This document shows positions 22,280-35,244 of a DNA stretch of 64,000 nt, piece by piece. Where the stretch lies: positions 90,653,602 to 90,717,601 of the forward strand of contig OX421963.1 in the NCBI GenBank assembly GCA_949128115.1, written 5' to 3'. Each line of letters opens with the position of its first letter. Position 1 is the first letter of the stretch. The position numbers were made by a program, and so were the translations under genes. This DNA is from Anaspis maculata (Eukaryota > Arthropoda > Insecta > Coleoptera > Scraptiidae). A model generated the notes under the pieces. That model was not told the origin of the DNA. It saw only the letters and a list, made by a program, of their open reading frames with translations, and made no database searches.

Positions 22280-24870
22280 AAAGGTTCAACATAAAGCGAT
22301 TATAATATAGTGCGGACGTTTACGGTCGATTTCAGGTCGAACCTTACTTTTCATTCTGCTGGGATGAAACTTTGCATGTGATGAGTACATACCATCAGGT
22401 CACTTTTGAGAAGTGGTGCCCGGTTGGGACCCGTGACAGGGCCACGGTACAAGAGGTTGTCCTACCAGACACGGGAGATTTCTTGAAATTTCTTAAAATG
22501 CAATTTGCAGTGGCAGGGCTTTTACTATTTTAGTCAGAAATGATCCCTTGGATTGTCTGAATATAGTCTGTGACAATTTCAAGTCCCCCGCGCCGAAGAT
22601 GGCGCGGGCTGCCTACTCATCAGGCGTAATTTACAGAATTCAATGAACAGCTTACGTTAGGGGAACCAACCTTGCATTTCATTCCGATGCATAACGCTTT
22701 CGCAAGTGAGTAGTAAGTACCTACAGGTAACTTTTAGAAAGTGATGCTCCGATGGGACCCGCGACTGGCGTGCTTCGTAGGAGGTCGAAGGTCCAAGAAA
22801 TTACCATTTTTAAAATCGTTGCTTTTTTATACTTTTTTTATTGAACTATCTATTTTCAAGGTCAAGGAGCACGATGCAATAATTTTCCAGGAAATGTATT
22901 GCACCAGTGGCGTAACAGACGTCTGCGAAGGAGTCGAGGTGCGTTTTTTCTTATGGTCTTATGGTAAACCGTGATTAACACTTTTTTTGACATGTTTGGT
23001 ATCTTTTCGAGCAAATCGCTTATTCTGATTTCGAAAATGAGTATATAATTTTGATAGAGACGTGTTAAGACCGGTTTTATCAGGAAAAACATGATTTGTC
23101 TTATCATCAAAATTGATGTTTGTAGTTCAAATTCCATTATTGTCCAATGTATTTTCAACTAGGATTTTTACTTGGACAGGTGGTTTGGGCTATTTCACAC
23201 ACAAATATCATTTGCTGATTTTTTATCCTGTCTTACAAAGTCACGGAGTGATTTTGTTTCTTGCGATGTAACATTTCGAAGTTTGATTTGATGGAACGTG
23301 CAAAAATTGTGCTAGGGGATAGTGTAGCTTTGATTTGGTACTTTATTCGTTCCATTGCATAAGAATAGTTTTCTCCATCAAACAAAACAAAGAAAACTAA
23401 AATCAAAGCCGTATTTCAGTTATTACATGATTTTTCTTCCGACGATGCGAGATAAATTTCGCGAAAAACGCAAGTTCTGACCTATGGATTCGTCGTTTTG
23501 TAGCTCCATTTCGATCGAGGTTCAGAATACCCACGATCACAATTTTGACACAGATTGTACAACTGAACTGCTCTGTAGAAGAATTTGTAACACTAGAAGT
23601 TTCTATCGCTGTTACAGAGTCACACGGTTGTTTTGTTTGAAAACGTGCATCATGAAGAAATTTCATCACAGAAGCTCGCAATATCAGAAGAAAAATGAGG
23701 TCATGATTAAAATACGGCTCCGATTCCAGTTTTCTCTATTTAATTTGATAGATGAAACAATTTCCATGCCTTGAAATGGATAAAGTGCCAAATCAAAGCT
23801 ACATTCTGGTCCCAGGCTAATTTTTCCTGTGAAATAGCACGGTTCGTCAAATCAAGGTTTGACATGATACATCCCAAGAAACAAAATCACTCGGTGACTT
23901 TGCGAAAATGAGAAAAAGTTTAAGCAAATGATATTTGTGTGTGAAAAAGCTCAAACCAACTGTCCAAGGTAAAATCATATTAATAAATAGATTTGACAAT
24001 GATGGAACTAGAATTACAAAACATTAATTTTGAGGATGAGAAAAATCATGTTTCTTCTGATAAAACCTATTTAAACATGCCTTTATCGAAATTTTGTACT
24101 TACTTTTGGAATCAGAATGTGCGATTTGGTCAGAAATGATACCAAACATGTCAAAAAAGTGTTGGTCACGGTTTACCAGAAGACTTTGAGAGAAGTCGCA
24201 CCTCGGCCTCTTCGCAGCCGTCTGGCACGCCACTGGTGCATGACACTTTCTAGAAACTTACTGCATTGTATTCCTCGACCTCGAAATTTATGTAGCCTAA
24301 TTCAAAAAGTATAAAAAAGCAACGATTTTAAAAATGGTAATTTCTTGGACCTTCGACCTCCTACGAAGCACGCCAGCTGCGGGTCCCATCGGGGCACCAC
24401 TTCTTAAAAGTTACCTGTAGGTACCTCCTACTCACATGCAAAAGCGTTTTGCATCGGAATGAAATGGGTTCTTGGTTCACCCAACGTCCGTACTATTAAG
24501 CTGTTCATTGAATTCTGCAAATTACGCCTGATTAATAGACAATCTGCGACATTTTCAGTGCGGGGAGGCTTGAAATTATCACAAAGTACATCCATACAAG
24601 GCAAGGGATCATTTCTGACCAAAATATTGAAAGCCCCGCCAACGCAAATTGACTTTTTAGGAATTTCAAGAAATCGCCCCTGTCGGGTAGGGCAACCTCT
24701 TGTACCGTGGCCCTGCCACGGGTCCGCTGAGCACCACTTCTTAAAAGTGACCTGAGAATATGTACTCATCACTTGCAAAGTTTCATCCCAGCAGAACGAA
24801 AAGCAAGGTTGATCGCGTTAACCTCCGCACTTATAAGTGATGATACGATAAAGGTATTTTCGCGACTCAC
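22280..24870. mobile_element. 2.6-kb foldback element
   Basis: Arms meet near 23565 with almost no spacer. Examples: gaggtcgaaggtccaagaaa (22781) with its inverse near 24345; gccacggtacaagaggttg (22441) with its inverse near 24700. Frames on both strands are artefacts of the palindrome. Same design as the 4.3-kb element but different sequence. Confidence 0.9.
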
Positions 24871-25034
24871 TTTCTTACTAACGTATGGTCCGAAAGTTTT
24901 GGGAATTTTTTTAAAAGGTCATAATTTTTTTTGGATAGTTTCAGTTTTGTAACTTGATATCGAACTTAATATTGCAAAAACTAACATCATCTATAACAAT
25001 AACAAATTCATATTCAACATATTGAAGATGGGTC

Positions 25035-28000
25035 ATTATTATTCCGTTTCAAAGTTTATCATCACAAAACGTGACAATAATTGAAGTAACAAATAGCTAT
25101 TAACGGTAGTACAAATGTGTAATAAGTACTATTTTTTTTTTTTTTATTTTTTATTATTCTTGATTTTTTTCGTTTATAACAGAATTCGAGTTGGTCCAGG
25201 AAGTCAGTTTATAACGTTATTTCTTTGGGTTCGAGTTTTCTTCACTGTTCTTGTCTTTCACGTCTTGATTCACTTGATTTGTGCCGCTTCTTACTTGGTT
25301 TTGTGCAAGTCAACTATTTCCGCTTTGTTGCACTTCTCGCGAAATTGGTAATCAGCACACTTCGATCTGTTGTTCACTTATTCTTCACGTATACTTGTTG
25401 GACGCACGGTTCATTACCTAGAAGTAGCGATGTAGATTGCAATTGTTCAATTTGTAAGTTATATTGATTACTGTAAAATAGCCGTGGAATTACTGACCCC
25501 CCGAAATCATGCGTTTTACTTCTCATCGAATTCTTCAAAAAATGAGAAGGTATCCGCGAAAAAAAAAAATTATTCGTTTTTCGGACTCCCCGAATGCTGA
25601 AACGTCGAGATCTGTCGAGAAAAAAATCGTCGTCATGTCTGCCGGGTGACTTCTCATCGTAGCATCCTACCTGCATTGTCTTTGAAGACTAGTATCCAGG
25701 AACCTATGGAAAATTTTATTCCAAGTTGGATATAGGGTCCGAATTTTCATGTCAAATAATGGGGTGTTATATTGGGAAAAAAGTAGTTATTTTTATTGAG
25801 TATTCCAATTGTTCATGATCTAAAGTATTGTGGCAATTGCTAGTATAATTAAGTATGTTAGTTATAGTTTCCGGGTACATGTGATTCAACTGGGCGGGAT
25901 ACGGCCGGGCCTGGCTTGAAAAAAACCCAACGTTGAATCGAGTTATATGAGCCGGGCTGTTGAAACGGGAAACTATTTAAAAAAATATTCGGCAGAGTCC
26001 TTGGGTGATAGAGAAATTGCTTAGTTTTGGCCGTGAGAAGTAAAAAATAAAGTATGAACAAAGAAGTGTTTATCTAAAGTTTCAAAAATTCGGGGAAAGG
26101 TCTAACGCCCGCAGGGTTGTCAGATATATATCAAGTGATATGTATCACAATAAATATCACGATATATATCATGATATTTATTGATTGATATATATCATGA
26201 TATATATCCGACAAAAATGTTGCGCAATGGAGTTCATTTGAAGCATTGTGATCTCGAAATTGGGCTTTAGCTTTACGCATGCAGCACGTCTCAATGTCTT
26301 GACTTTTCCTTTCAGAATGAATTTAATTTTACACATTGACATTGATAATAATATTATGATAAATATATAAATCATTTCTTGATAGGTGAATATTACAAAG
26401 ATGATATATGTATGTAGTAATAAAAAAAAGGAGTATAAATAAAAATAAAAACATTTGTGTAACAATATAAGATATTTCTTCCATTTGTTGGAATGAAATT
26501 GAGCGCAAGGTGCCCAATATGCTAGCAGCATTTCCACGTTGAATGGCTAGTGAAATTTTTTGTTTGAAAAATCTACCCGAACGTGGATCACCAGTCACCA
26601 TTTTTAATTTTGAACATGAAACATTTTCAAAATCTAAAGCTTCTCCACTCCAAGGGCCCATTGTTTCTACAGAAAAGGCTTACGATTATGATTGATTTTT
26701 TTTCATTTATCAATATTATGTGTTATCTAATTTTTGTCCAAGTAGTGTTGGTTTTAATATCAGATTTGAACATTACCTAAAAATCAAAACTTTGAGAGAA
26801 TATCAAAATATCGGATATATATCGAATATATATCAATAAATATCCGATATTATGATATTTTGATATTTATATAAATATCATGATATTTTCCAACCCTGAA
26901 CGCCCGGATGTGCGGGGGCATAAACAGCCCGGGGTTTTGTGGCATACTGGGATGCCGGGTATAGCGGAAGAAAAAGCCATAACCATGTGTACAGCACACA
27001 GCCGACTCAAGAATTTAGAAAGCGTTCTGCGAGAGAATTAAACGCGGTTCATTACAAGTTTCCAAATTGAAAACTCGTAGATATGATTATATGGTGGAAA
27101 GAATAGTTTTACAGATAAGGGTGCGTAATGAGAGTCAAGTAGACACCAAACGAGAAAGGGTTTCGTTCAAGCGATTCTGCCCAGGCCAGCCAGGTTGAAT
27201 CACACTATTAGGGTATTTTTTTATGTTTAAACGTAAGCCCGGAAGTTATAAACGTAAGCTAAAATATCTTGATATGTCAGAAGTCAGATGGGAGCGTGGA
27301 GGTAGACGACGGCGTGAGAAAAAAAGACGACTAGCGTCATCTGACGGTGAATGCTAGAAGGAATGCGGCCATAAGGGCGGTATTTGCAGGATCGAACGTG
27401 GTCGACAGAATTCAATACGCGATCGATATCGGGGGGTGGAGATGTTTGTTATTGGACGAGACTAGGATTGGTCAAACCTCATTGGTAGATGTAGAGAAGT
27501 TTCGGAGGTGGAAATGGGAGAGGAGTGACCAGAGGGTGGCTCGGAGAATGTGAACGGACTCTCGAGGTTTTTTTGCTTGAGCTTTCATCGTGACAAGTTG
27601 CATTGAAAAAAACTTGAATCCAAGTCCTCTGGGGATTTAAGATTTTATTCTATCAAGGCGACTTTTGATAAGTACAAGCGTGAAGCTAAAATTTACCAAC
27701 TTACTCACCGAGTTAAATACCAGATTTCAGATCGTTGTTTGTATTTGAAAGAATTCAAATTTCAAGTCAATTGAACAAAGTAAAGTCAGTTCGGTGGTCG
27801 GAAACTTTTCACAAAAGTCAAAAGGGGGTTTTAGTGAAAATTTCGTGTGTTTAGATTGCTCAATTAAATCAGGGTTAATTCTCTTGGTGTGTTTGGTGTA
27901 AATTCACTTAAAAAGAGGTGCTGTTGTGTGTACAGTGGAGATATCGCAACAGGCAGCAAGCTTCAAGTCGAAATTCTGAACATCGGGACCAAGGAGTAGT

Positions 28001-30044
28001 AACATCGCTGCTAATACGCCGCTCGTCAAACAAAGGTTGGTCTCGTTTTCTGCACTAATTGAGGTTAAAATATTATTAATTACCGGCCGTGGAAACCAAT
28101 GCTGCTGAAAATTAAATAAAGATTAGAAGTCCACAGAAAACTGTAACTAAGTTGTAATTCGAGGGTCCAGGCCGAGAAATTCGGTCTTGTCTTCCCGCCA
28201 ATGGCTCAGCCGGCTTACTGCCCGGGCACGTGAAAGTTCATCAGATGAATTAAAGGCACCCTGATTGGCCACCAGGTGAGCGCATTTATTGTTCCATTTC
28301 GCAACAACAAATTACTTCCGTATCAGGCTAAAGAATCGGCCGGACACCATCAGCAAAGCGAACCTCCAAGCCTCATCATGCGAATGAAATTTCAAGCCTT
28401 TTTTTCTCTCGATCAAGCAGACGACCGCAATGGCAAAAGAAAATTTACAGTTCAAGTCGACCAAAGGGCGGCTGTAAATTGCCCACCTATAAAGACCGCC
28501 AAAATGCGAAAGTCTGGCGCGAGATTCGATAAACGAAGGGTTGTGATCAAAAAAGGTTCAACATAACTCCGTGTGTGGGGCGCGTCGCGAAAATCCGTTG
28601 GGTCATCAAAGACTTGAGCTGAGGCGCGACGGCCGAAGAGACCAATAGCGAGAGCGTCGTAATTACTTCCCTCCAAATATCTGTTGCAAAATTCTGTCCA
28701 AGGATTGTTATTTTCTGCCAGCGGCAACTTCCAGCCACGTCGAAGTAAAATTATTTAAAGAAAGCCACCGTGAGTCTCTTAGCAGTATCTAGGTTTCAGG
28801 TGAACTCGAGCCGTCTTGTGGTGAAAAGCCATACCTGCATTTTTCCTTCGGTGCCTTTAGCTAGGTGTAGTGTAGGAGACCTTCACTGTTTCTTTTGAGA
28901 TCCATGAAAATGGTATTTGAAGTATAAAACCGGCAATCATTGTGCCGTTAGATGATAAAGTTATCGAGATGGGTTTTGAAGGCATACGATCCAAGCCGAA
29001 GCTATCGTACAAAGCCAACGAGTGAAAAACTACAATCAAAATTCTGACTATTATCAAAGTCAAGTCAAAGCACGGCAAATTGTTGGTTTCCAGGACTGGT
29101 TGTTGATAAGGCGTAGGTGATTTGTAAGCCCGCGTCAAGCGATAGAATTGTGTGATAAAATTAGTGTGATTATGAACATGGAATTCAGTGTTCATTGTTG
29201 TTACTCTGGGCGTCATATTTTGAAAAACGTCGCTACGTTCCGTCTCGAGTAATCAAGTATTTCGATTTGCGGTGCGGTTTAGTTAGAGTTTCTTCCCCTT
29301 TGGTTTAGCTCAAATTTGAATTGTTGTAAAATTTGGATAGGGTTTCTTTCAGAGATCATGGCATCGTACACCGTGTTATTTAAATAAGTTAGGTCGTTTA
29401 CGACAGGTATTTAATCTGCGGGTAGGCAAAGCCGTACAAACTGTAGCAAGTACCTGATATCACAGCACAAGACCATCCTGGTGGGTTTTCCGTGGTTTCC
29501 CCACCAGGTCAATAGGCGAATGCCATGGTTATATTTTCCACGCGGAGGTCAATATGACTCCGATTACGATAATTAATTGAAGAACTGTGATTCGATTTAA
29601 GATAGGATGTTTAAAGAAAGCTCCCGCTGACTAGGGTAGGATTAAGGATCTGTGTATCAATTGTCTTCTCTCTGTTATGACGTTGTTTTAATAAACAGGA
29701 TTGTGGTTAACTTTCGCGTTATGTCTCTCTGTTTAGTACCTGTTCTCTTGTGTCACTTATCAATGAAAGAACAAGCGGTTATGAATTAATTTGACAACGT
29801 AGTGGAAAGTGAAATGGGACTCCATCAGCGCAGCTTCTCGTACTGTCACTTTCTTTGACGAAACCAGTGAAAGGGTTAGTGAAAAGAAAGGGGTGGCTCT
29901 ATTAGCGGAGCCCACCTCAGTGTTTGTGAATCTACTGTAAAAGGCCAGACAGCAGTTAAGTATGGGTCTATACTTTTTGTTAGACGATCACGCCGGGGTA
30001 TCAACTGACGGGTTGGAAAAAAAAGGGGTTGTACCGTTACAGTA
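25035..30044 (+). mobile_element. Large non-coding repeat family, copy B (4.2 kb plus a hAT insert)
   Basis: Collinear with copy A from attattattccg to gttgtaccgttacagta. It lacks the 1.6-kb foldback (empty site at 28153) and has a hAT element instead (26112-26898). Close overall similarity to copy A, with point changes and small indels. Its flanks are unrelated to those of copy A, so the two are separate insertions or segmental copies. Nothing codes for a known protein. Confidence 0.85.
26112..26898. mobile_element. hAT-superfamily element, 787 bp, with perfect 8-bp target duplication
   Basis: Ends CAGGGTTG / CAACCCTG. The 8-mer AACGCCCG flanks it at 26104-26111 and 26899-26906 and is single in copy A (ctaacgcccggatg at 4136), which proves the insertion. 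The inner ends are made of many gatatatatc-like words. Minus-strand frames at 26661-26178 (ending region reading SLAIQRGNAASILGTL) may be transposase scraps, but I see no catalytic motif. Non-autonomous. Confidence 0.93.
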
Positions 30045-31130
30045 TGCTTTCCATGTAACAGGCACATCAATCTCACCTCTAATTTTCAATAAAAAAATTA
30101 TTCCTTATTGATCTATTACGTCACTCGGTGAACCTCGCGCGCAAACCAAACGTGACCTACTTTACCGACATTTCAGCGTCTTCAAGGTTTAATCATGTTT
30201 TGTCACTTTTGACGTGTAACGTGTAATTCAAAACATCAAATCACATGACATTTGTGACATTTATTTGAATTTAAATAGACTGCACCAACACGAAAAACTA
30301 CTGGCCACTCCACTCGAACCAAGCAGCAGACCAGCAGACTTCAGGCTACTCAAACTTGACCCAGGCTACCGATGAATTAGACCTCTTGGTATCAAACGTT
30401 AATGATGGAGTTTGTTGTCGTGTCTGTGAGTGGCGTTTTACTTCGTTTCTTTTGAATGAATAACAATTACAATACTACCTATCTCAATCGATAGGCTAAA
30501 ATGAGAAATATGTACCTTGAATCTTCCACGCCACGTCAAGCACATGCAAAATGCAGGGTTGGCAACAAGCAACTGAAACATTCAAAAAAATTTCTGTGGA
30601 CATCCCAAGGTTCGAGTTTAGCTGAATCACTTTCATTTCTTTCTTCAATACCAGGGAGGTTTGGAATTATTCGAGTGCTTTTCGAGCACACAGCAAATTA
30701 TTGCGCCCATGTTGTTTATCTCTGCCCACATTTCAACACAAAACAGTCAGAACACGTCAACACGTCAGTTTTTTACTCAGAATAGCTGATTGTCGATGTC
30801 GCTCGCGGCCGAGTTCACCGCGTCCACGTTAGCGAGGCCGTACGAGGTCTAGCAACGGATTCTACTGATGGCCCGGCGCCATCTGTTAACCAGAGGGTGG
30901 CAGCCGCGAAAGTTCCAAGTTGAGCTTATGTGAAAGTCCAACAGATGGCGCTGATGCACGAAATTTGAATGTCAATCGACCTTCGGCGGCGGCTCTCGGC
31001 TGTCATCGTCAAGACACATCGTTGTTTATGTGACAGTCACGTGAAAGAGTGCGATTAGCTGAAAAAACACGGTTTCATCATCCGCTTTTTCTGTGAACTT
31101 TAAATAGTGAACAAGTGAAAATTTTGGTGA
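30045..31130. promoter_or_regulatory. 5' region of the THAP gene with CTCF-core-like sites
   Basis: No gene in most of this stretch. It becomes GC-rich from 30790 and holds two YAGATGGCG words (30877-30885 on the minus strand, 30942-30950 on the plus strand) that match the core of the CTCF consensus, plus gtcacgtg (31036). Placed just ahead of the THAP gene, it may be its promoter. Confidence 0.45.
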
Positions 31131-31295
31131 AAATGGACGTGAAGAGATTGCGTTGCGACCCTGTTGTGTACCAAGTTGTAAGGATAGAACTTCGCCTAGG
31201 TAAGCACTGGGTCGAGCACTGGGTAAATAGCGAAAATTGCCCATTTTCCTATTATGTGCGGTAGTTACAAGAAAACTAATCGATTTATATTTATA

Positions 31296-31632
31296 GCCGG
31301 TTTATGCAGACTTAAAACTTTAAACTCAATACTTAAAACTTAAAACCTTAAACTTAAGGAAAATGGCGCAGTTTATGCACATGTAAGATTTAACAAAAAG
31401 AACCAATCAAAAAGGTTTAAAAGTTACTTGTACTTGTACTTCAACTTGTAAAAGTTGAAAGTAGCGAACTTTCAAGCTCAAGGACATCGGATTAAGCCTC
31501 CAAGTGTTAAGTCTCAAGTTTTAGGTGCATAAACAAACGTCACGGAACGCAATGGTTTAACCTCACTTTTAACTTTATAAGTTTGAAGTGTTACGTGATG
31601 AGTTTTAAGTTTTAAGTCTGCATAAACTGGCC
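31296..31632. mobile_element. MITE in the first THAP intron
   Basis: GCCGGTTTATGCAGACTTAA at the left and its near-complement at the right (ttaagtctgcataaactggc). Arms continue with many ttaaaactt words. 337 bp. It fills most of the intron and ends 16 bases before the exon 2 acceptor. Confidence 0.85.
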
Positions 31633-32221
31633 ATTATTCATAACTCAGGTTTGCAATACCATCGGATCCAAATGTTTGGCAAATTTGGATCCAGTGAATG
31701 AGCAATGAAAGGATACAGCAGGGTTCCGAAGACTTGACGTTTCTGCGAAACCACCCGGTTTGCAAAACTCATTTTGCTGGCATCTGCATAGAGGACTCAT
31801 CAGGGCGTTCAAGGAAGTCTTTGCTTCCGACTTTAAAGTTACCAGGTATGTTTGATAATTATGCTAAGTCAGTATCATTGAGATGGGAAATTTACAAAGT
31901 GAACAATTTTGAAAACTAGAACCCTAAAAATCCTGATTGTGTGATGCTGAGAGTGCCATTCTAGCCCATTGTATAGCCTTCCCCAATCTGAGCTTGGTTT
32001 CGTACCTATCAGGTGTATTTCATAGCTATCTGTGTTATGTCGATGAAGAAGTTACTAAAAATTGTGAAATTTCTTTCTAGAGACTATGATGAACCATCAG
32101 CGCCAACGGAAGAAAACTGCTTTAATCGTCCAGAAGCCACCGAATATCCTTATGTGGGACCGGAAAAATTAAGAGGTATTTTGTAACGAACTGCTGTAGT
32201 TAATGACAAGCTACTGTATAT

Positions 32222-32744
32222 TGTTACGAGCGGCGATCTCGTACATATAGGTAAACACTCGATGTTTCTGGATCTTTCCACCATTAGATCGCAGTGTAGA
32301 AGTCTGGAGCGATCTCGTGCATTCCAGAGCGTTCGTTTATGTAAAACCCAATGGAGACTCGAACGTTCGATCAAGGCACATCAGTCCACTTTGGCGGAGG
32401 CGCCGATTCCAGAACACATGGAAAGCACGCGGAAGGTGTGTGTGATTATTCAGGAATGATCTAGAAACCGCATATGCCAGACCACCACGGAATTTGCTGG
32501 AAGTAGACAGAAAACTCGAGAACGCTGTTCGGAGGCCTTATATAAGGCATCAGCCGGGAGCTCGCCGCAGTAGTGAATTAGAACGCGAAGTGTTATAGCG
32601 AGCGATAACAAGCGAAGTACCTGCGAAATAATTCCAAGTGGATAATTGTTGGCATTTATTGTAGTAGTACGCCGAAATAAACAGTGTGTGTTCTAAATCG
32701 ATCGTCTCAATTATATTCGAACCCGTACGCGAAATATCGTAACA
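32222..32744 (+). mobile_element. Solo LTR (Gypsy-like) in the third THAP intron
   Basis: Starts TGTTACGAGCGGCG, ends ATATCGTAACA, i.e. TG..CA termini with inverted ends, and is flanked by ATAT on both sides (32218-32221, 32745-32748). A 4-bp target duplication is usual for Gypsy elements. Inside are a TATA box (cttatataaggc, 32537) and an AATAAA-type signal (cgaaataaac, 32672) in the right order for promoter and R region. No internal element domain remains, so it arose by LTR-LTR recombination. Confidence 0.85.
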
Positions 32745-32871
32745 ATATGTTTTCTTTTTTATAGAAATTTTGCAAAAGCTGCCTGCAGCAGATGCCACAG
32801 CTGGTCCCTCGACCTCTGAAGACTCCAGCCCACAAGTACAAGTAGAGCAAGAGCCACGGAAGTTACCATGA

Positions 32872-33479
32872 TTTTGTTAATTTACATCAAAACAAATCAT
32901 AAAATATCAGGCAAGGATGTTTTAGCGGCAGGGCAAGTTTATTGCTAAGAACTGTTTGTTGACTAACTAGTACTAACTACAGAAAACAACAGAGATGATT
33001 GCTTGCCAAAACAAACCCAGTGTTTGAAAAGATAGGACTTGTCATTGTCAATTAGCAAACAAAGCAAAAGATCTCCTCAAGTCTGAAGGAGTGTTCATAA
33101 AAGAGGGTAAAAGAGTGAATGGGTTGAGCAAATGGACTGAGAGAATATGACGTGAATATTTAAGTGACTTTAACCTCACTTGTGAATAATTAGGTTTGTT
33201 GAATACATTGAATTGTTGAATACGAATTCAAAATTATCTACTATTCTACTGACAAAAAGATAAGAGATTTTTTTTTACTGGTACCTGAGCATATTTTAAT
33301 CTAAGCGCCCCTGTTTTAATGATGTGTTCGTGATAGAAGAATCAAAATGTTGTTGTGCTATTTACTTTAGTCATTCAAATGGTAAATCAAGTCTTGAGTA
33401 TTGATTCGGACTTACCTTCTCAGATACTCTATTTCTCTGGTACCTTCATCAACAGAAGACATCATGCGATACTGCATTT
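32872..33479. other. 3' flank of the THAP gene; no gene seen
   Basis: AT-rich, no supported frame. Possible 3' untranslated sequence at its left end. Confidence 0.4.
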
Positions 33480-34550
33480 GCAATCATTGTTGAACTAAAC
33501 TGCGCAACAAATATGTTGTCGGAAAAATTGGTCCGAGTTTGGACCCCAATAACTTTCGAATGACAAAAACCATTTTGATTCTGTTTTGACGGTTAGTGAG
33601 ATCAGTCTTTCCTCTATTGACCTACAGGAGGTGAAGATCTGAAAGCTATATGTAAAATATCAACAGGGTGAATTGTAAAACAGTACAAAATTTCAGCAAA
33701 TTGAACGGACCCCCACTTTCAGAATAATTTTTTTTTCTCAAATGCAAATGAAAGGATTATAACGCGCTATGTTTTAGCTTGCGCCCAGTTCCGAAATTTT
33801 TGAAATCGGAAGTCTGGTTCTGAATTTATGATTTATTTCTCTTGCAAGATGCTGATTTATCAAATCGGTACAAAGAAGACTATGTTATTCTGATGATGGG
33901 AGGTTGCAATTCACGAATATTGTTGCTTAAACGGTTCTCAGAAACCTAACTTGCAGACCATCTGAAAAACCTTGATCAAGACTTCAAAAAAGGGGCCCAT
34001 TCGAAATGGGCGACACAGCTGTTTTTCTTAAAAATTGAATTTGATCAGATTTTCACAACTGAAACAAACTTTCTTTGTGATTTTGACCTCCTGAACTTGA
34101 TGCTGATGGTCAATTTTAGTTTTTGGTGATGACAGGCTCCCTGGGCTAACATAGTATTTCTTGTAGCGATAGGATAAATCAGCATCCTCCAAGAGAAAAA
34201 AAATCATAAAGTCAGAACCAGAATTCCGATTCCAAAAATTCCAAAACTGGGCGCAAGCCAAAACATCACGCTTTATGATCCTTCCATTTGCATTTGTGAA
34301 AAAATTATTCTGAAAATGGGGGTCCGTTTAATTTGCTAAAATTTTGCACAATTTTACATTTCACCCTGAAAATACTTTACATGAAGCTTCCTGATCTTCA
34401 CCTCTTGAAGGTGAATAACGGAAGGACTGATCTCACTAACCGTGGAAACGAAATCGAAATGGTTTGTGTCATTCAAAAGTTATTGTGGTCCAAAGTCGGA
34501 CCAATTTTTCCCTTGCGACAACATATTTGTTGCGCAGTTTATTTAATGTG
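33480..34550. mobile_element. 1.07-kb foldback element
   Basis: Arms 33480-33990 and 34050-34550 are inverted copies: for example gcgcaacaaatatgttgt (33502) with its inverse near 34525, and aacggacccccactttcag (33703) with its inverse near 34312. Centre near 34020. Non-coding. Confidence 0.88.
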
Positions 34551-34959
34551 TACCGACACTTTATTCACAATTATTGTTCTATTTATTTTATACCGACTCT
34601 CAGTTGACTGAACAAAATTAGTTGTGAATGTTCGTTCATTAGCTCTTACTGGATCTATGAAAAGCTATTATTTGTTTTTGTTCCAATATAAAATATAATT
34701 AGATATTACAATATCTTGTTATGAATTACTGCTAAATAAGCTATTTTGTCATCTAATAAACCTGCATCTTAATACTGTTTTATTATGTTTGATTTGATTA
34801 TTATTACAAATTGTAACTAGTGTCCATTAGACTGATACATTAATTTTGATCAACGAATGAACGTTTTCTAGCTATGAAAATTTCTCAAGTCATAAAACTT
34901 CAAATTGTATTGAAGTTAATGCATCAATCGAGGCATCAATTTAACTTCATTATTATTAA

Positions 34960-35138
34960 GTGTCCATCCACGCTGAGATATTTTCATGACATTTTTAACT
35001 TACGTGATACTTCGAGCCAAAATCTCACATTTTCTGAATAGCTTTTTTACCTTAAGCCATTCAGAAATGCGAAATTTTGACCCCAAAGTATCAAGTAAGA
35101 TAAAAATGTCATGAAAAATTCTCATCGTGAACGGACAC
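34960..35138. mobile_element. 179-bp MITE with gtgtcc ends
   Basis: GTGTCC at 34960 and GGACAC at 35133-35138; arms share atgacattttta and the complement of gatacttcg-like words. Near-complete hairpin. Confidence 0.75.
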
Positions 35139-35235
35139 CTGGATAATGAGAAAAGTGAATTTACCGGGTAAATGTCGGTAATGAAAAACTACAGGACTCT
35201 GCTGTTAAAACAAGAGTCACTATTTGAAAGTCCGA

Positions 35236-35244
35236 TAGATGGCG
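35236..35244 (+). promoter_or_regulatory. CTCF-core-like site TAGATGGCG
   Basis: Lies in a 23-base context gaaagtccgatagatggcgc that is nearly the same as that at 30934-30953 (gaaagtccaacagatggcgc). Further single sites of the same core are at 42696-42704 (+) and 54620-54628 (-). Matching the YAGRKGGCR core is seen directly; binding is inference. Confidence 0.4.

Larger units (their letters stand above)
31133..32871 (+). pseudogene. THAP-domain protein gene, four exons, disabled
   Basis: Exons 31133-31199, 31649-31845, 32083-32175, 32765-32871 have consensus donors (gtaagc, gtatgt, gtattt) and acceptors (cataactcag, ctttctagag, ttttttatag) and join in phase. The product shows a full C2-CH THAP zinc module: CCVPSCKDRTSPR, then F-A-I-P-S-D-P (the conserved F-x-x-P), W at the usual place, CKTHF (C-x2-H-F) and SLLPTLKLP. 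A low-complexity acidic tail (EDSSPQVQVEQE) ends at TGA 32869. Defects: TGA directly after WIQ (near 31692) inside the domain, and no ATG in the frame of the first cysteines; the ATG at 31133 is one base out of frame. Either a young pseudogene or base errors. THAP proteins bind DNA; many derive from P-element transposases, but no transposase core follows here. Confidence 0.75.

Noticed and set aside
22741..24778. Overlapping open frames of 60-116 codons on both strands
   Set aside because: They lie in arms of a palindrome; mirrored frames are expected and none matches a known domain.
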